This document shows positions 7,724 through 15,965 of a DNA stretch of 40,693 nucleotides, piece after piece. Source of the stretch: Streptomyces glaucescens (lineage in GTDB: Bacteria > Actinomycetota > Actinomycetes > Streptomycetales > Streptomycetaceae); assembly GCF_002154375.1 (NCBI RefSeq), contig NZ_MUND01000024.1, forward strand, positions 1-40,693, read 5' to 3'. The position numbers were made by a program, and so were the translations under genes. The stretch's first letter is position 1, and the number at the start of each line of letters is the position of its first letter. A model generated the notes under the pieces. The model made no database searches. It was not told the DNA's origin and saw only the letters and a list, made by a program, of their open reading frames with translations.

Positions 7724-8074
7724 GTGGTGGACGTTGTGCTGATGCAGGGTTTCGCTGGGTTCCTGTGGCTGCTGAACCTGGCCCTGATCCTTTTCAGCGG
7801 CTTCGCGCTGATCGACGCCGCCACGCGCCGTGAGGACGCCTACCGCGCGGCGGACAAGCAGACGAAGCCGTTCTGGCTGATCATCCTCGGTCTGGCCTTC
7901 GTGGTCAGCCTGATCTTCGGCATCCTGTCGTTCCTGCCGATCCTGGGTCTGATCGCGACGATCGTGTACATGGTCGACGTCCGCCCGGCGCTGCGCGGCC
8001 TGCCCGGCGGCGGCCGCCCCCGCCGCGGCTCCAGCAGCGACGGTCCGTACGGGCCGTACAACGGCGGTCGCTGA
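7724..8074 (+). CDS. DUF2516 family membrane protein
   Basis: 116 residues from GTG 7724, or 110 from ATG 7742, which is equally possible. Two hydrophobic spans (about 8-30 and 50-78) flank the conserved IDAATRREDAYRAADKQTK loop, the recognisable core of DUF2516. The C-terminus is a Gly/Arg/Ser-rich cytoplasmic tail. Function is unknown. It is separated from the HBHA-like gene by a terminator and from the convergent HelD gene by a shared hairpin. Confidence 0.88.
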   Translation: MVDVVLMQGFAGFLWLLNLALILFSGFALIDAATRREDAYRAADKQTKPFWLIILGLAFVVSLIFGILSFLPILGLIATIVYMVDVRPALRGLPGGGRPRRGSSSDGPYGPYNGGR

Positions 8075-8104
8075 CTCCGGCCCACGGGGGCGGCCCCGCC
8101 GGAG
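8075..8104. terminator. bidirectional hairpin terminator
   Basis: Arms CTCCGGC/GCCGGAG enclose a GC-rich 16-base loop that can pair further. It lies between the convergent DUF2516 and HelD genes. Confidence 0.65.
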
Positions 8105-8118
8105 GGCGTCGTGAGCGC

Positions 8119-10167
8119 CTAGAACGGCAAGGGCCGCCCGTGCACCACCGTCAGCGCCGACACCGCTCGGGTCAGCACCACGTACAGCCGGTGCAGGCCC
8201 CGCTCCTCCGCCTCCGCGATCGCGGCCGGTTCCACGGCCACGACATGGTCGTACTCCAGGCCCTTGACCAGGCTCGCGGGCAGCACCGCGACCCGGGCGT
8301 CCGCCGTCGGCCCCTCCGTCGTGCCGATGCCGGCGGCGGCCAGGGCCCGGCGCAGCCGGGGCACCTCCGCGTCGGCCGCGATCACCCCGACGGAACCCTC
8401 GCCGGCGAGAGCGCCGCGGACCGCCGTCACGACCGCGGCGGGCACGTCGTCCGTCTCGCGCACGGTCAGCTCGCCGTCCCGGCGCAGCGAACGGGGCTCG
8501 GGGACGGCGACGTCGAGGCGTCGCAGTACGCGGTTGGCGAGGCCGAGGACGGCCGCCGGGACGCGGAAGCCGGTGGTCAGCGGGACGACCGTGGCGTCCG
8601 GCTTGCCGAGGTGGCGCATGAGGACGGACCAGTCGCGGGCGGCCCACGGGGTGGTGCCCTGGGCCAGGTCGCCGAGGACGGTCAGGGAGCCGTAGACCGA
8701 GCGGCGGGCGACGGCGCGGCACTCCATCGGGGAGAGGTCCTGCGCCTCGTCGACGACGACATGGCCGTAGCCCTCGGGGTGTTCGATCAGGCCGGCGACC
8801 TCGTCGAGGAGGACGAGGTCGGCGGCCGACCAGCGGGCGGACTTCCAGGAGCGAGGCGGGCGCGGCCACAGCAGCGCCTTCTGCTCGTCGGCGTCCAGCA
8901 GCCCCTCGGCGGCCCGTTCGAGGGCGGCCGGGTCGGCGAGGAGTCCGGCGACGACCTCCTCGGGGCGCACCCGCGGCCATACGGCGTCCAGCCACGCGCC
9001 GAGCGGGCGGGCGCGTTCGATCCGCCGCACCCAGGCGCTGGTGCGGGGCCCGCCGCGCCGCTCGGCCTGCGCGCGCAGCGCGGCGACCACGCGCGCGCGG
9101 ACCCGCTCCCGCCCGACCGCGTACGGCGGCTGCTCGGCCCGTACGTCCGCCACGATCGCCCGCAGTTCCTCCGCGGCGACCCGCCAGCGGTAGGAGCCGT
9201 CGGGCACGGCGAGGGCGCCGGCGTCGGCGTCGGCGTCGGGGCACGCGCGCGCGTACAGCGCCCGGCGCAGCACCTCGGCCGTCCGTGCGTCGTGCTTGAC
9301 GACGGCGGTCCGCTCGTCGTCGGTCCCGGTGACCGGGTGCCGGGCGATCTCGTCCTGGACGGTGGACTGCCGTACGCCGGTCTCGCCGAGGGCGGGCAGC
9401 ACCTCGGCGATGTAGTCGAGGAAGGTGCGGTTGGGGCCCAGGATCAGCAGTCCGCCGCGCCGGATGCGCTGCGGGTGGGTGTAGAGCAGGTAGGCGGCGC
9501 GGTGCAGGCCGACGGCGGTCTTCCCGGTGCCCGGGCCGCCCTGCACGCACACGGAGGCGGTGAGAGCGGCGCGCACGAGGTCGTCCTGCTCGGGCTGGAT
9601 GGTGGCCGCGATGTCCCGCATCGGGCCGACCCGGGGGCGTTCGATCTCCCGGGCGACGATCTCGCTCGTCCGGCTCTCGCCGCGGGCCAGGTGCTCGTCC
9701 TCCAGGCCGGTCAGGTCGGCGGAGTCGCCGCGGCTGCCGGGGGCCCAGCCGAAGCGGCGGCGGACCGCGACGCCCCGCGGGTTGCGGGGGCCGGCCTGGT
9801 AGAAGGCGCGGGCGACGGGGGCGCGCCAGTCGACGACGAGCGGCGGGGCGGTGGGGTGCTCGGTGATCCGCAGCCGGCCGATGTGCAGCGGGCCGTGCGT
9901 GCCGCCGTGGTCTTCCGGGGCGGCGGGGTCGAAGTCGAGCCGGCCGAAGAACAGCGGGCCTTCGGGGAGTTCGCGCAGTTCTTTGGCCTGGCTGCGCAGC
10001 CGGTGGCCGAGGACTTCGGCGTCGGCGCCGGAGGCGGAGACGTCCTCACCGGTGACGACCTGTTCCTGGGCGCCCTCGACCATGGCGGTGAGGGCGGCCC
10101 GGCAGTGGTCGTGGTGGGCGCGTTCGAGGCGGAGGGCGTGCTGGAGGGCAGGGTCGGGTGACGTCAT
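8119..10167 (-). CDS. HelD-like RNA polymerase-associated ATPase (UvrD/Rep-type)
   Basis: 682 residues. Superfamily 1 motifs are clear: GGPGTGKTAVGLHRAAYL (Walker A), LLILGPNRTFLDYI, VVVDEAQDLSPMECRA (Walker B), LGDLAQGT, and the C-terminal VLPASLVKGLEYDHVVAVEP and LYVVLTRAV. The N-terminus is a helical arm of about 70 residues. HelD proteins enter the RNA polymerase channels and free stalled enzyme; Streptomyces HelR does this to give rifamycin tolerance. I see no obvious rifamycin-associated palindrome upstream, so a rifamycin role is not supported here. It lies 48 bp downstream of a TetR gene, with an operator-like inverted repeat in the gap. Confidence 0.88.
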   Translation of the reverse strand: MTSPDPALQHALRLERAHHDHCRAALTAMVEGAQEQVVTGEDVSASGADAEVLGHRLRSQAKELRELPEGPLFFGRLDFDPAAPEDHGGTHGPLHIGRLRITEHPTAPPLVVDWRAPVARAFYQAGPRNPRGVAVRRRFGWAPGSRGDSADLTGLEDEHLARGESRTSEIVAREIERPRVGPMRDIAATIQPEQDDLVRAALTASVCVQGGPGTGKTAVGLHRAAYLLYTHPQRIRRGGLLILGPNRTFLDYIAEVLPALGETGVRQSTVQDEIARHPVTGTDDERTAVVKHDARTAEVLRRALYARACPDADADAGALAVPDGSYRWRVAAEELRAIVADVRAEQPPYAVGRERVRARVVAALRAQAERRGGPRTSAWVRRIERARPLGAWLDAVWPRVRPEEVVAGLLADPAALERAAEGLLDADEQKALLWPRPPRSWKSARWSAADLVLLDEVAGLIEHPEGYGHVVVDEAQDLSPMECRAVARRSVYGSLTVLGDLAQGTTPWAARDWSVLMRHLGKPDATVVPLTTGFRVPAAVLGLANRVLRRLDVAVPEPRSLRRDGELTVRETDDVPAAVVTAVRGALAGEGSVGVIAADAEVPRLRRALAAAGIGTTEGPTADARVAVLPASLVKGLEYDHVVAVEPAAIAEAEERGLHRLYVVLTRAVSALTVVHGRPLPF

Positions 10168-10186
10168 TCCATCGAGCGTACTGGAT

Positions 10187-10205
10187 AACGTAACCGAGTT
10201 ACATT
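10187..10205. promoter_or_regulatory. TetR-type operator candidate before helD-like gene
   Basis: AACGTAAC, three bases, GTTACATT: 8-bp arms with one mismatch and a perfect GTAAC/GTTAC core. It lies between the TetR stop and the HelD start, 20 bp before the latter. The local region is AT-rich compared with its neighbours. Confidence 0.6.
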
Positions 10206-10215
10206 TCTTACTGAG

Positions 10216-10830
10216 TCAGCGATCGGCGAGCCGGGGCAGCCCGGCGGCCAGCAGACCGAACGCGCGCTCCGCCGCCGCCACCGCCTCCCCCCGGACGTCC
10301 GCCGCGCGCTCCCCCGCAGCGATCCGCCGCCAGTTCTCCTGCGCCAGGATCCGCTGGACCGCGACGATCTGCCCCGCCGCCAGCCGGGCCTCCAGATCGC
10401 CGCCCAGCACATCGGCGAGCGCCGCCTCCGAACGCTCCAGATGCCCGTGCAGCCGGGCGACCAGGGCAGGAGTGGCGTAGAGCAGGGTGTGGAAGGCCAG
10501 CACCCCGGGATCGTCGCTGAGCCCGGTGACGGGGTCGTGCCGCTCCAGCCCCGCGAGGAAGGCGCGGCGCAGCGCGGTCAGCGGGGCGGCGTCCGAGGCC
10601 GCGACCACCCGGGCCGCCTCGCCCTCGTGGTCCGCGATCCGGTGCAGCACCAGGTCCTCCTTGGCCGGGAAGTACCGGAACAGCGTCGGCTTGGAGATCT
10701 CCGCCGCGGCCGCCACCTCGGCGACCGACACCGCGTCGAACCCCTTCTCCAGGAACAGTCCGATCGCGAGGTCCGACACCACCTGGTACATCCGCTGCCG
10801 CTTGCGCTCACGCAGCCCGATCTCAGCCAT
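10216..10830 (-). CDS. TetR/AcrR family transcriptional regulator
   Basis: 204 residues. The N-terminal TetR DNA-binding domain is canonical: YQVVSDLAIGLFLEKGFDAV, then VAEVAAAAEISKPTLFRYFP, then AKEDLVL. The helical ligand domain fills the remainder. It is upstream of and parallel to the HelD-like gene and divergent from a quinone-reductase-like gene. Either could be its target; the repeat at 10187-10205 favours HelD. The 104-bp gap to the divergent gene holds a separate MerR-type promoter, so that gene may have its own activator. Confidence 0.92.
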   Translation of the reverse strand: MAEIGLRERKRQRMYQVVSDLAIGLFLEKGFDAVSVAEVAAAAEISKPTLFRYFPAKEDLVLHRIADHEGEAARVVAASDAAPLTALRRAFLAGLERHDPVTGLSDDPGVLAFHTLLYATPALVARLHGHLERSEAALADVLGGDLEARLAAGQIVAVQRILAQENWRRIAAGERAADVRGEAVAAAERAFGLLAAGLPRLADR

Positions 10831-10863
10831 GGCACGAGCCTACGGTCGTCCCGCCGCCGCTCC

Positions 10864-10894
10864 TTGACCTCGACCGCGCTCGAGGTCGAAGACT
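10864..10894 (+). promoter_or_regulatory. MerR/SoxR-type promoter with 19-bp spacer
   Basis: TTGACC (-35, 10864-10869) and AAGACT (-10, 10889-10894) are separated by 19 bp. Perfect arms GACCTCGA (10866-10873) and TCGAGGTC (10880-10887) sit across the spacer. This is the architecture of MerR-family activators, which untwist an overlong spacer. Predicted transcription starts near 10901, which supports translation from ATG 10935. Confidence 0.65.
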
Positions 10895-10934
10895 GCTCAT
10901 GGAAACGGTGATCGACAGCTCGGAGGGGTGGGCC

Positions 10935-11903
10935 ATGCTCACGGTGCAGGTGAAGGAGTTCGGCGGTCCCGAGGTACTGGTGCCGGTGGCGGTGCCCGAC
11001 CCCGAGCCGGGGCCCGGAGAGGTGCTGATCGAGGTGTCCCACGCCGACACCATCTTCCTGGAGACCCAGCTCCGGGCGGGCTGGGGCGGCGAGTACTTCG
11101 CGCTCACCCCGCCGTACGTGCCCGGCGGCGGGGTCGCCGGGCACGTACGGGCGCTCGGCCCCGGGGCCGGCACACAGTGGCTGGGGCGCCGGGTCGCCGC
11201 CTTCGTCGACGGCAGCTACGCCGAGCGCGCGCTCGCCTCGGCCGCTGCCCTCACCCCCGTACCGGACGGCCTGGACCTGCCCGCGGCGGCGGCCCTGGTC
11301 CACGACGGGGTGACCGCGATGGGCCTGCTGGAACGGACCGCCCTCGCGACCGGCGACCGGGTGCTGATCCTCGGCGCGTCCGGCGGCATGGGCACCCTGC
11401 TCGTCCAGCTGGCCCACGCCCGCGGCGCCCGGGTGGTCGCGGTGGCCCGGGGCACGGAGAAGCAGGCGCTGGTCCGGCGGCTGGGCGCCGACGAGACGGT
11501 GGACGTCAGCGCCCAGGACTGGCCGGAGCGGGCCCGTACCGCCCTCGGCGGCGCCGCCGACATCGTCCTCGACGGAGTGGGCGGCTCGCTCGGCGCCGCC
11601 GCCCTCCCGCTCACCGCACCCGGCGGGCGCTTCTCCGCCCACGGCGCCCCCACCGGTGACTTCGCCGCCCTCGACCGGGCGGACGCGGCCCGGCGCGGCA
11701 TCACGGTGTACGGCATCGCCGACGCGCAGTACCCGGCCGACGAGATCGTGCGCCTGCGCACCGCCGCCTTCGCCGAGGCGGCGGCCGGGCGGCTCGCCCC
11801 GGTGATCGGGGAGCGCGTACCGCTGGAGGAGGCGGCCCGGGCCCACCGGCTGATCGAGGGGCGGGGAGTGGTGGGGAAGGTGGTACTGGATGCCCGGCGG
11901 TGA
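10935..11903 (+). CDS. Zinc-binding-dehydrogenase-like NADPH:quinone oxidoreductase (MDR family)
   Basis: 322 residues. The start at 10935 has CGGAGGGG upstream, while ATG 10899 would lie at or before the predicted transcription start. The GroES-like N-terminus runs PGPGEVLIEVSHADTIFLET; the nucleotide motif is LILGASGGMGTLLVQLAHA. The Cys/His zinc ligands of alcohol dehydrogenases are missing, which places it with the zinc-free quinone oxidoreductases. It ends with the conserved EEAARAHRLIEGRGVVGKVVL. It probably reduces quinones or enones. The MerR/SoxR-like promoter suggests induction by redox-cycling or electrophilic compounds. No MerR gene is in the window. Confidence 0.9.
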   Translation: MLTVQVKEFGGPEVLVPVAVPDPEPGPGEVLIEVSHADTIFLETQLRAGWGGEYFALTPPYVPGGGVAGHVRALGPGAGTQWLGRRVAAFVDGSYAERALASAAALTPVPDGLDLPAAAALVHDGVTAMGLLERTALATGDRVLILGASGGMGTLLVQLAHARGARVVAVARGTEKQALVRRLGADETVDVSAQDWPERARTALGGAADIVLDGVGGSLGAAALPLTAPGGRFSAHGAPTGDFAALDRADAARRGITVYGIADAQYPADEIVRLRTAAFAEAAAGRLAPVIGERVPLEEAARAHRLIEGRGVVGKVVLDARR

Positions 11904-12115
11904 CGGCGGCTACGGCCGGGTGGCCACGGTGGACAGTTCGTGCGCCGCGTACCAGTAGTGTCGAACAGCCGACGCGATGAGCGCGTGTCGGACACCCTTC
12001 TCCCCCTGTTCGTCGCCCCTGCGGGGGTGCGAAGCTTCGCGATCCCGTGGGCCAGGGCCCGCTGCCGGCGTCCACTTGCCGTGTTCCTCGGGCGGCGAGG
12101 AGCCGGCTCAGCCCC

Positions 12116-12841
12116 TCAGCCCCTCAGCACGCGCAGCACCGGCTCCAGCGAGCCGATGACGTCGCTCGCCCCCGCCTCCCTCAGCAGCCGCGCCTTGCGG
12201 TCGTTGCGGGCGTAGCCGAGGAACGGGACGCCCGCCCGCCGGGCCGCCTCGTGGTCGGTCGGGGTGTCGCCGATGAACAGGGCCGCCGACGGGGCGGCCG
12301 TCAGCGAGGCCAGGGCACGGTGGAGGTGGCAGGGGTCCGGTTCGAGGCGGTGCGGGGCCGCGTCCCGGCCGTGGATGTGCGGCCCGAAGCACCCGGCGAG
12401 ATCCCGGCCCGCGAGGTAGGCGCCGATCACCCGCGGGGAGTTGTCGGAGGTCACCGCGAGACGGGCGCCGACCGCGGTCCAGGTGCGGATCAGCGGGTCG
12501 GCCCAGGCGGTGGGCATGGCCGTGGCGGTGGCCCGCAGTTCCTCCTGGGTGAGGTGTTCCTCCAGCGCCGCCACCACGCCCGGGCCGGGCCGGGCGCGGT
12601 CCACGGCGCGCAGCACCTCCTGTGGGTCGGCGGTGTGCCGTTCCGCCTCGGTGAGCAGGGCGCGCAGCCCGCGCCCTGCCAGCCAGTCAACGAGGCTGCC
12701 GGCCACCCGGGGCGCCGGATGCCCGGCGAAGAGGCGGCAGATGGGTCCGTCGAAGTCCCAGAGCACGACCTCGGCGCGGGTGACCAGCTCCCGCAGCCGG
12801 TCGGTCGGGCTCGGCACCGGTACCGGTTCGGTCCGCGTCAT
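12116..12841 (-). CDS. HAD family hydrolase (phosphoglycolate-phosphatase-like)
   Basis: 241 residues from ATG 12841; a GTG four codons upstream (12853) is also possible, as no clear ribosome-binding site separates them. Motif I is LWDFDGPICRLFAG (Asp nucleophile), motif II LAVTSDNS, and motif IV FIGDTPTDHEAARRAGVPFLG. An alpha-helical cap lies between I and II, as in phosphoglycolate phosphatase-type enzymes. Motif I ends GPI rather than GTL, a common variant. The substrate cannot be told. The 212-bp gap before its 3' side (11904-12115) shows only a weak imperfect hairpin. Confidence 0.87.
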   Translation of the reverse strand: MTRTEPVPVPSPTDRLRELVTRAEVVLWDFDGPICRLFAGHPAPRVAGSLVDWLAGRGLRALLTEAERHTADPQEVLRAVDRARPGPGVVAALEEHLTQEELRATATAMPTAWADPLIRTWTAVGARLAVTSDNSPRVIGAYLAGRDLAGCFGPHIHGRDAAPHRLEPDPCHLHRALASLTAAPSAALFIGDTPTDHEAARRAGVPFLGYARNDRKARLLREAGASDVIGSLEPVLRVLRG

Positions 12842-12849
12842 GTCGGAAG

Positions 12850-13220
12850 TCACCAGGAGAGTGTCGGGTCCCGGGTGACGGTTTCCCAGAGGGTGTCGGG
12901 CCACTTCTGGGATTCGTCCGCGAAGAGGCGTCCCGCCGCCCGTCGCTCCGGTGGACGGGGGAGGAACAGGGACCCGCTGGTCAGCACGTCGTACAGGTCG
13001 AGCCCACTGCCCTCGGTGGACGCCTCGCGGCGGGCCGCCATGGGGGCGTTGCGCATCGTCAGCAGCGCCGGTGGACGTGGCCGGAGTCGCCGTCGTCGTA
13101 CTGCTCGACCGGTGCGGGGAAGGCCAGGTCGCTGTTCCGGGACGGCAGCGGCACCCGGACGTCGACCTTGTCCGGTTTCAGCTCGCCCGCACGGACGCAC
13201 CGCAGCGCCTTCGCGGCGGC
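12850..13220 (-). pseudogene. Decayed, frameshifted gene of unknown family
   Basis: This 610-bp stretch lacks an intact gene but has coding character on the minus strand. One frame (13220 to a stop at 13059) reads AAAKALRCVRAGELKPDKVD and on to YDDGDSGHVH. A second frame continues from about 13065 to 12850 with ALLTMRNAPMAARREA, GLDLYDVLTSGSLFLPRP and DTLWETVTRDPTLSW. Joining them needs one frameshift, and an in-frame stop lies just upstream (13223). I do not recognise the protein. It ends just before the HAD gene on the same strand. A sequencing error cannot be excluded, but the upstream stop suggests real decay. Confidence 0.45.
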
Positions 13221-13327
13221 TCACCGCACGTCCGCGTCACACCCCGACGGCTCCCGCACCGACGGTGAGGAGCAGCCGCCAAGTGGACCTGACCAAGGGC
13301 ACGTCGGCGGACGGCTCGGAGCAGCGA

Positions 13328-13372
13328 GCCGGCCGGGCTCTCCTCCGGAGGGGAGCCGGGAGCCCGGCCGGC
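13328..13372. terminator. strong 13-bp-stem hairpin
   Basis: GCCGGCCGGGCTC and GAGCCCGGCCGGC are perfectly complementary across 19 bases. It lies 80 bp past the end of the minus-strand acetyltransferase gene, so it probably ends that transcript and insulates the decayed gene. Confidence 0.75.
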
Positions 13373-13451
13373 GCCACCGCACCGCCACGACGACCACGCA
13401 AGAGCCCGCTACGGATGCGTCAGGCGTCAGCAGGCCGGCGCGGGAGGAGGC

Positions 13452-14708
13452 TCAGAACGAGTCCGGGCACCAGGGACGCCTGGACGGCCGCAGCAGGGCG
13501 TCGGCCAGCCGGGCGGCGCCCGCCCGGGTCTCCTGCACCCGCCCCGCGGCCGCCAGCCGCACCGCCGACTCGTCCCCCAGCCACAGCGCTCCGAGGGCGG
13601 ACACGTCCAGCGTGAGGTCGGCCTCCCGCGAGGTCGCCGTGCAGACTCCGCGGCCGTCCGCGCCGGTCTCCAGCAGATACCGCCCGCCCGTGAACCCGCC
13701 CGGGTCGCGGACCTCGAGGACCAGTTCCCCGGTCCCCTGGTAGCCGCGCGCCTCCAGCGCCCGTACGACGTCCAGGATCCGCACCCACATCCAGTCGGCC
13801 TGGGTGGTGATCCGGGCGGCGCGCGGGTCCGGCAGGAACAACGGCAGCGGATCGTCCGGGGACCGCCGGCCCGTCCTGACCCGGACGACCCAGTCGATCG
13901 AGCACAGATAGCGCCACAGCGCCCGCTCGGCGCGCGGTTCCGCCGCGACCAGCCACTGCACGGTGGCGGTGTTCCCCGGCTGCTTGGCGTCGCTCCACTT
14001 GTCGTCCACGGTGTACGCGGCCATGCCCTCGACCTCACCGGCCGGCGAGCGGTACACCGCGTAGAACGGGTCCTTCCACCCCGGGAGGACCCGCAGCACC
14101 CCCGTGTTGATCCGCCACCACCGGGCGTCGCGGTTCACCGTGCCGTGCTGGGCGCGCCGCACCCGCTCGTGCAGCTCCGGGCCCAGCTTGCGCACCTCGG
14201 CGCCGCCCGCGAGGTCGATCCGCCCGCCGTCCGCGGGCCCCGACCAGCGCGGGTCGAGCCCGGCGCGCGGCACGTCGACGGTCCACTCGGCTGCCGTGGT
14301 GGCCGGACCGAAGCCGTACCGGCCGTAGATGGGGTACTCGGCGGCGATCAGCGTCGCCACCACGTCACCGCGCTCCTTGGCCGCCGCCAGATCCCGGGCC
14401 ATCATCCGGCTGAGCAGTCCGCGCCGGCGGTGCGTCGCGGACACGGTCACGTTGGTGACGGCGTTCGCGGCGACCACGGCACCGCCGACCGCCGTCAGTT
14501 CCTGCGGGAAGGAGCGCAGCGTCGCCACGCACCGGCCGTCGTCGAAGGCGCCGACGGTACGGTCCGTCAGGACGCCCGAGGCGCGGGCGGCGATCTCCTC
14601 CTCGGTGATCGTCTCGCTGCGCAGGAAGCCGACGGCCACGGCCCGCAGCCAGTCCGGTATCTCGTCCTCGGTGATCAGGCGTACGTCGAGATCGTCGCGA
14701 TCGCTCAT
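13452..14708 (-). CDS. Eis-like GNAT N-acetyltransferase with C-terminal SCP2 domain
   Basis: 418 residues from MSDRDD (ATG 14708). It has a tandem GNAT fold. The acetyl-CoA site is [20 protein letters not shown], and the following [11 protein letters not shown] holds the Tyr that acts as general acid in mycobacterial Eis. A second GNAT region and a sterol-carrier-like domain ([20 protein letters not shown]) follow. The protein ends in Phe, and the terminal carboxylate is catalytic in Eis. Eis enzymes acetylate amines at several positions, including aminoglycosides and polyamines. Whether this one confers resistance cannot be told; Streptomyces have several such genes. Confidence 0.9.
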   Translation of the reverse strand: MSDRDDLDVRLITEDEIPDWLRAVAVGFLRSETITEEEIAARASGVLTDRTVGAFDDGRCVATLRSFPQELTAVGGAVVAANAVTNVTVSATHRRRGLLSRMMARDLAAAKERGDVVATLIAAEYPIYGRYGFGPATTAAEWTVDVPRAGLDPRWSGPADGGRIDLAGGAEVRKLGPELHERVRRAQHGTVNRDARWWRINTGVLRVLPGWKDPFYAVYRSPAGEVEGMAAYTVDDKWSDAKQPGNTATVQWLVAAEPRAERALWRYLCSIDWVVRVRTGRRSPDDPLPLFLPDPRAARITTQADWMWVRILDVVRALEARGYQGTGELVLEVRDPGGFTGGRYLLETGADGRGVCTATSREADLTLDVSALGALWLGDESAVRLAAAGRVQETRAGAARLADALLRPSRRPWCPDSF

Positions 14709-14788
14709 GGCGTCACGGTAGGGGCCCCGGCCGGGCACGTCGCGTGGATTTCCGGCCCGCCGGCCCCGAGGACATCCGCCCGGTCACC

Positions 14789-15400
14789 TCACAGCAGCAG
14801 GTCGTCGACCTGCGCCTCTCCGTCCCGGTACCGCCGGGCGATCTCCGTGCTGCACTCGTCGGCGGTGCGCTGGAGCCGCTGGCGGCGCCAGGACACCTGC
14901 TGCTCGTAGCGGACGAGCCGCCCGATCCCGTCGGCCAGCTCCGCGTCGGTGCGGGCGTCCAGGGCGGACAGTTCGACCTCGCCCAGCATCTCGGCGGCCA
15001 GCCGCCGGTACTCCTCGCTGCGCGGCGTCCCCAGCGTCACGTGCCGGGCCGACGAGCGCTGCCGGGCCGGGGCGTCGGTCAGGATCTCCGGCAGCCGCTC
15101 CACCACGGACGCCTCCGCCACGGCCAGCACGCAGGCCGGCCCGCGCCGCGCCAGCTCCGCGCGCAGGATGTCGATCCGCCCCTGGAGCAGCCGCCGTACG
15201 TAACTGAGGTCCGCCTCGTCGCGCTGGGCGTCCCGGCGCAGCGCGCGCAGCTCGGGCAGGCTCAGCGCGGCCAGGTCGGGCTCGGGCGGAGCGGGCAGCA
15301 CCGGGGGGCGGCCGACGCCGCCCGGGCCGGCGGGACTGTCGGTGCGCTGCGCGGGCGGCCGCAGTGTCCCCACTTCCTCACCCGTGCTCGGTGTGCTCAT
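14789..15400 (-). CDS. rsiG: RsiG, c-di-GMP-binding anti-sigma factor for WhiG
   Basis: 203 residues: a disordered Pro-rich N-terminus (about 1-40), then a two-helix antiparallel hairpin. Each long helix carries the diagnostic motif E-x3-S-x2-R-x3-Q-x3-D. The first is E62, S66, R69, Q73, D77; the second is E166, S170, R173, Q177, D181. In Streptomyces venezuelae these twin motifs each bind part of a c-di-GMP dimer, letting RsiG hold the sporulation sigma factor WhiG until c-di-GMP falls. whiG is not in the window. The gene is divergent from dtd across 136 bp. All ten motif residues are intact, so the protein should work. Confidence 0.95.
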   Translation of the reverse strand: MSTPSTGEEVGTLRPPAQRTDSPAGPGGVGRPPVLPAPPEPDLAALSLPELRALRRDAQRDEADLSYVRRLLQGRIDILRAELARRGPACVLAVAEASVVERLPEILTDAPARQRSSARHVTLGTPRSEEYRRLAAEMLGEVELSALDARTDAELADGIGRLVRYEQQVSWRRQRLQRTADECSTEIARRYRDGEAQVDDLLL

Positions 15401-15536
15401 GTGCCTCTACCGTCCCCTCGACCGGTGTGTGGGAAGCATCGTGCCACCCCAAGTGGCCGCTATGTGACCGAGTGCCCCCGAACGGCCCCAGATGGCCGGG
15501 TTGGGGAGCGAAAAGCGGCCACGGCATGATGGTCGT

Positions 15537-15962
15537 ATGCGAGCTGTGGTGCAGAGGGTGGACGGCGCGAGCGTCGTGGTGGACGGCCGGACCGTGGGGG
15601 AGATCGTCGGCGAGGGCCTGTGCGTGCTGGTGGGAGTGACGCACGAGGACACCAAGGAGAAGGCGGCCCAGCTGGCGCGCAAGCTCTGGTCCCTCCGGAT
15701 GCTGCAGGACGAGAAGTCGTGCAGCGACATCGACGCCCCGCTGCTGGTGATCAGCCAGTTCACCCTCTATGGAGACGCCCGCAAGGGCCGCCGCCCCACC
15801 TGGAACGCCGCCGCGCCCGGTGACGTCGCCGAGCCGCTGGTCGACGAGGTGGTCGCCCAGCTGCGGGCGCTGGGCGCGACGGTGGAGACGGGCCGGTTCG
15901 GCGCGCAGATGCGGGTGTCGCTGACGAACGACGGCCCGTTCACCGTCCTGCTGGAGATCTAG
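15537..15962 (+). CDS. dtd: D-aminoacyl-tRNA deacylase
   Basis: 141 residues starting at [15 protein letters not shown], the normal family start. It removes D-amino acids, and glycine from tRNA-Ala, after mischarging. Signature elements are [15 protein letters not shown] (the conserved SQ motif) and [11 protein letters not shown] (the Gly-cisPro motif that excludes L-amino acids). The length matches the family. No ribosome-binding site is evident before the ATG, so it may be leaderless. It meets the ygfZ-type gene tail to tail with a 3-bp gap. Confidence 0.95.
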   Translation: MRAVVQRVDGASVVVDGRTVGEIVGEGLCVLVGVTHEDTKEKAAQLARKLWSLRMLQDEKSCSDIDAPLLVISQFTLYGDARKGRRPTWNAAAPGDVAEPLVDEVVAQLRALGATVETGRFGAQMRVSLTNDGPFTVLLEI

Positions 15963-15965
15963 GAC

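Noticed and set aside
7373..9550. 725-codon open frame on the minus strand
   Set aside because: It runs across the HBHA-like and DUF2516 genes and into the HelD gene in another frame; composition is Arg/Pro-rich shadow translation typical of high-GC DNA.
10168..10215. Rifamycin-associated element before the HelD-like gene
   Set aside because: Only a GTAAC/GTTAC repeat is present; no GC-rich palindrome of the type linked to rifamycin genes was seen.
11904..12115. Possible small gene or tRNA after the quinone oxidoreductase
   Set aside because: Short frames lack coding character and ribosome-binding sites; only an imperfect CCGACGCG/CGCGTGTCGG hairpin is visible.
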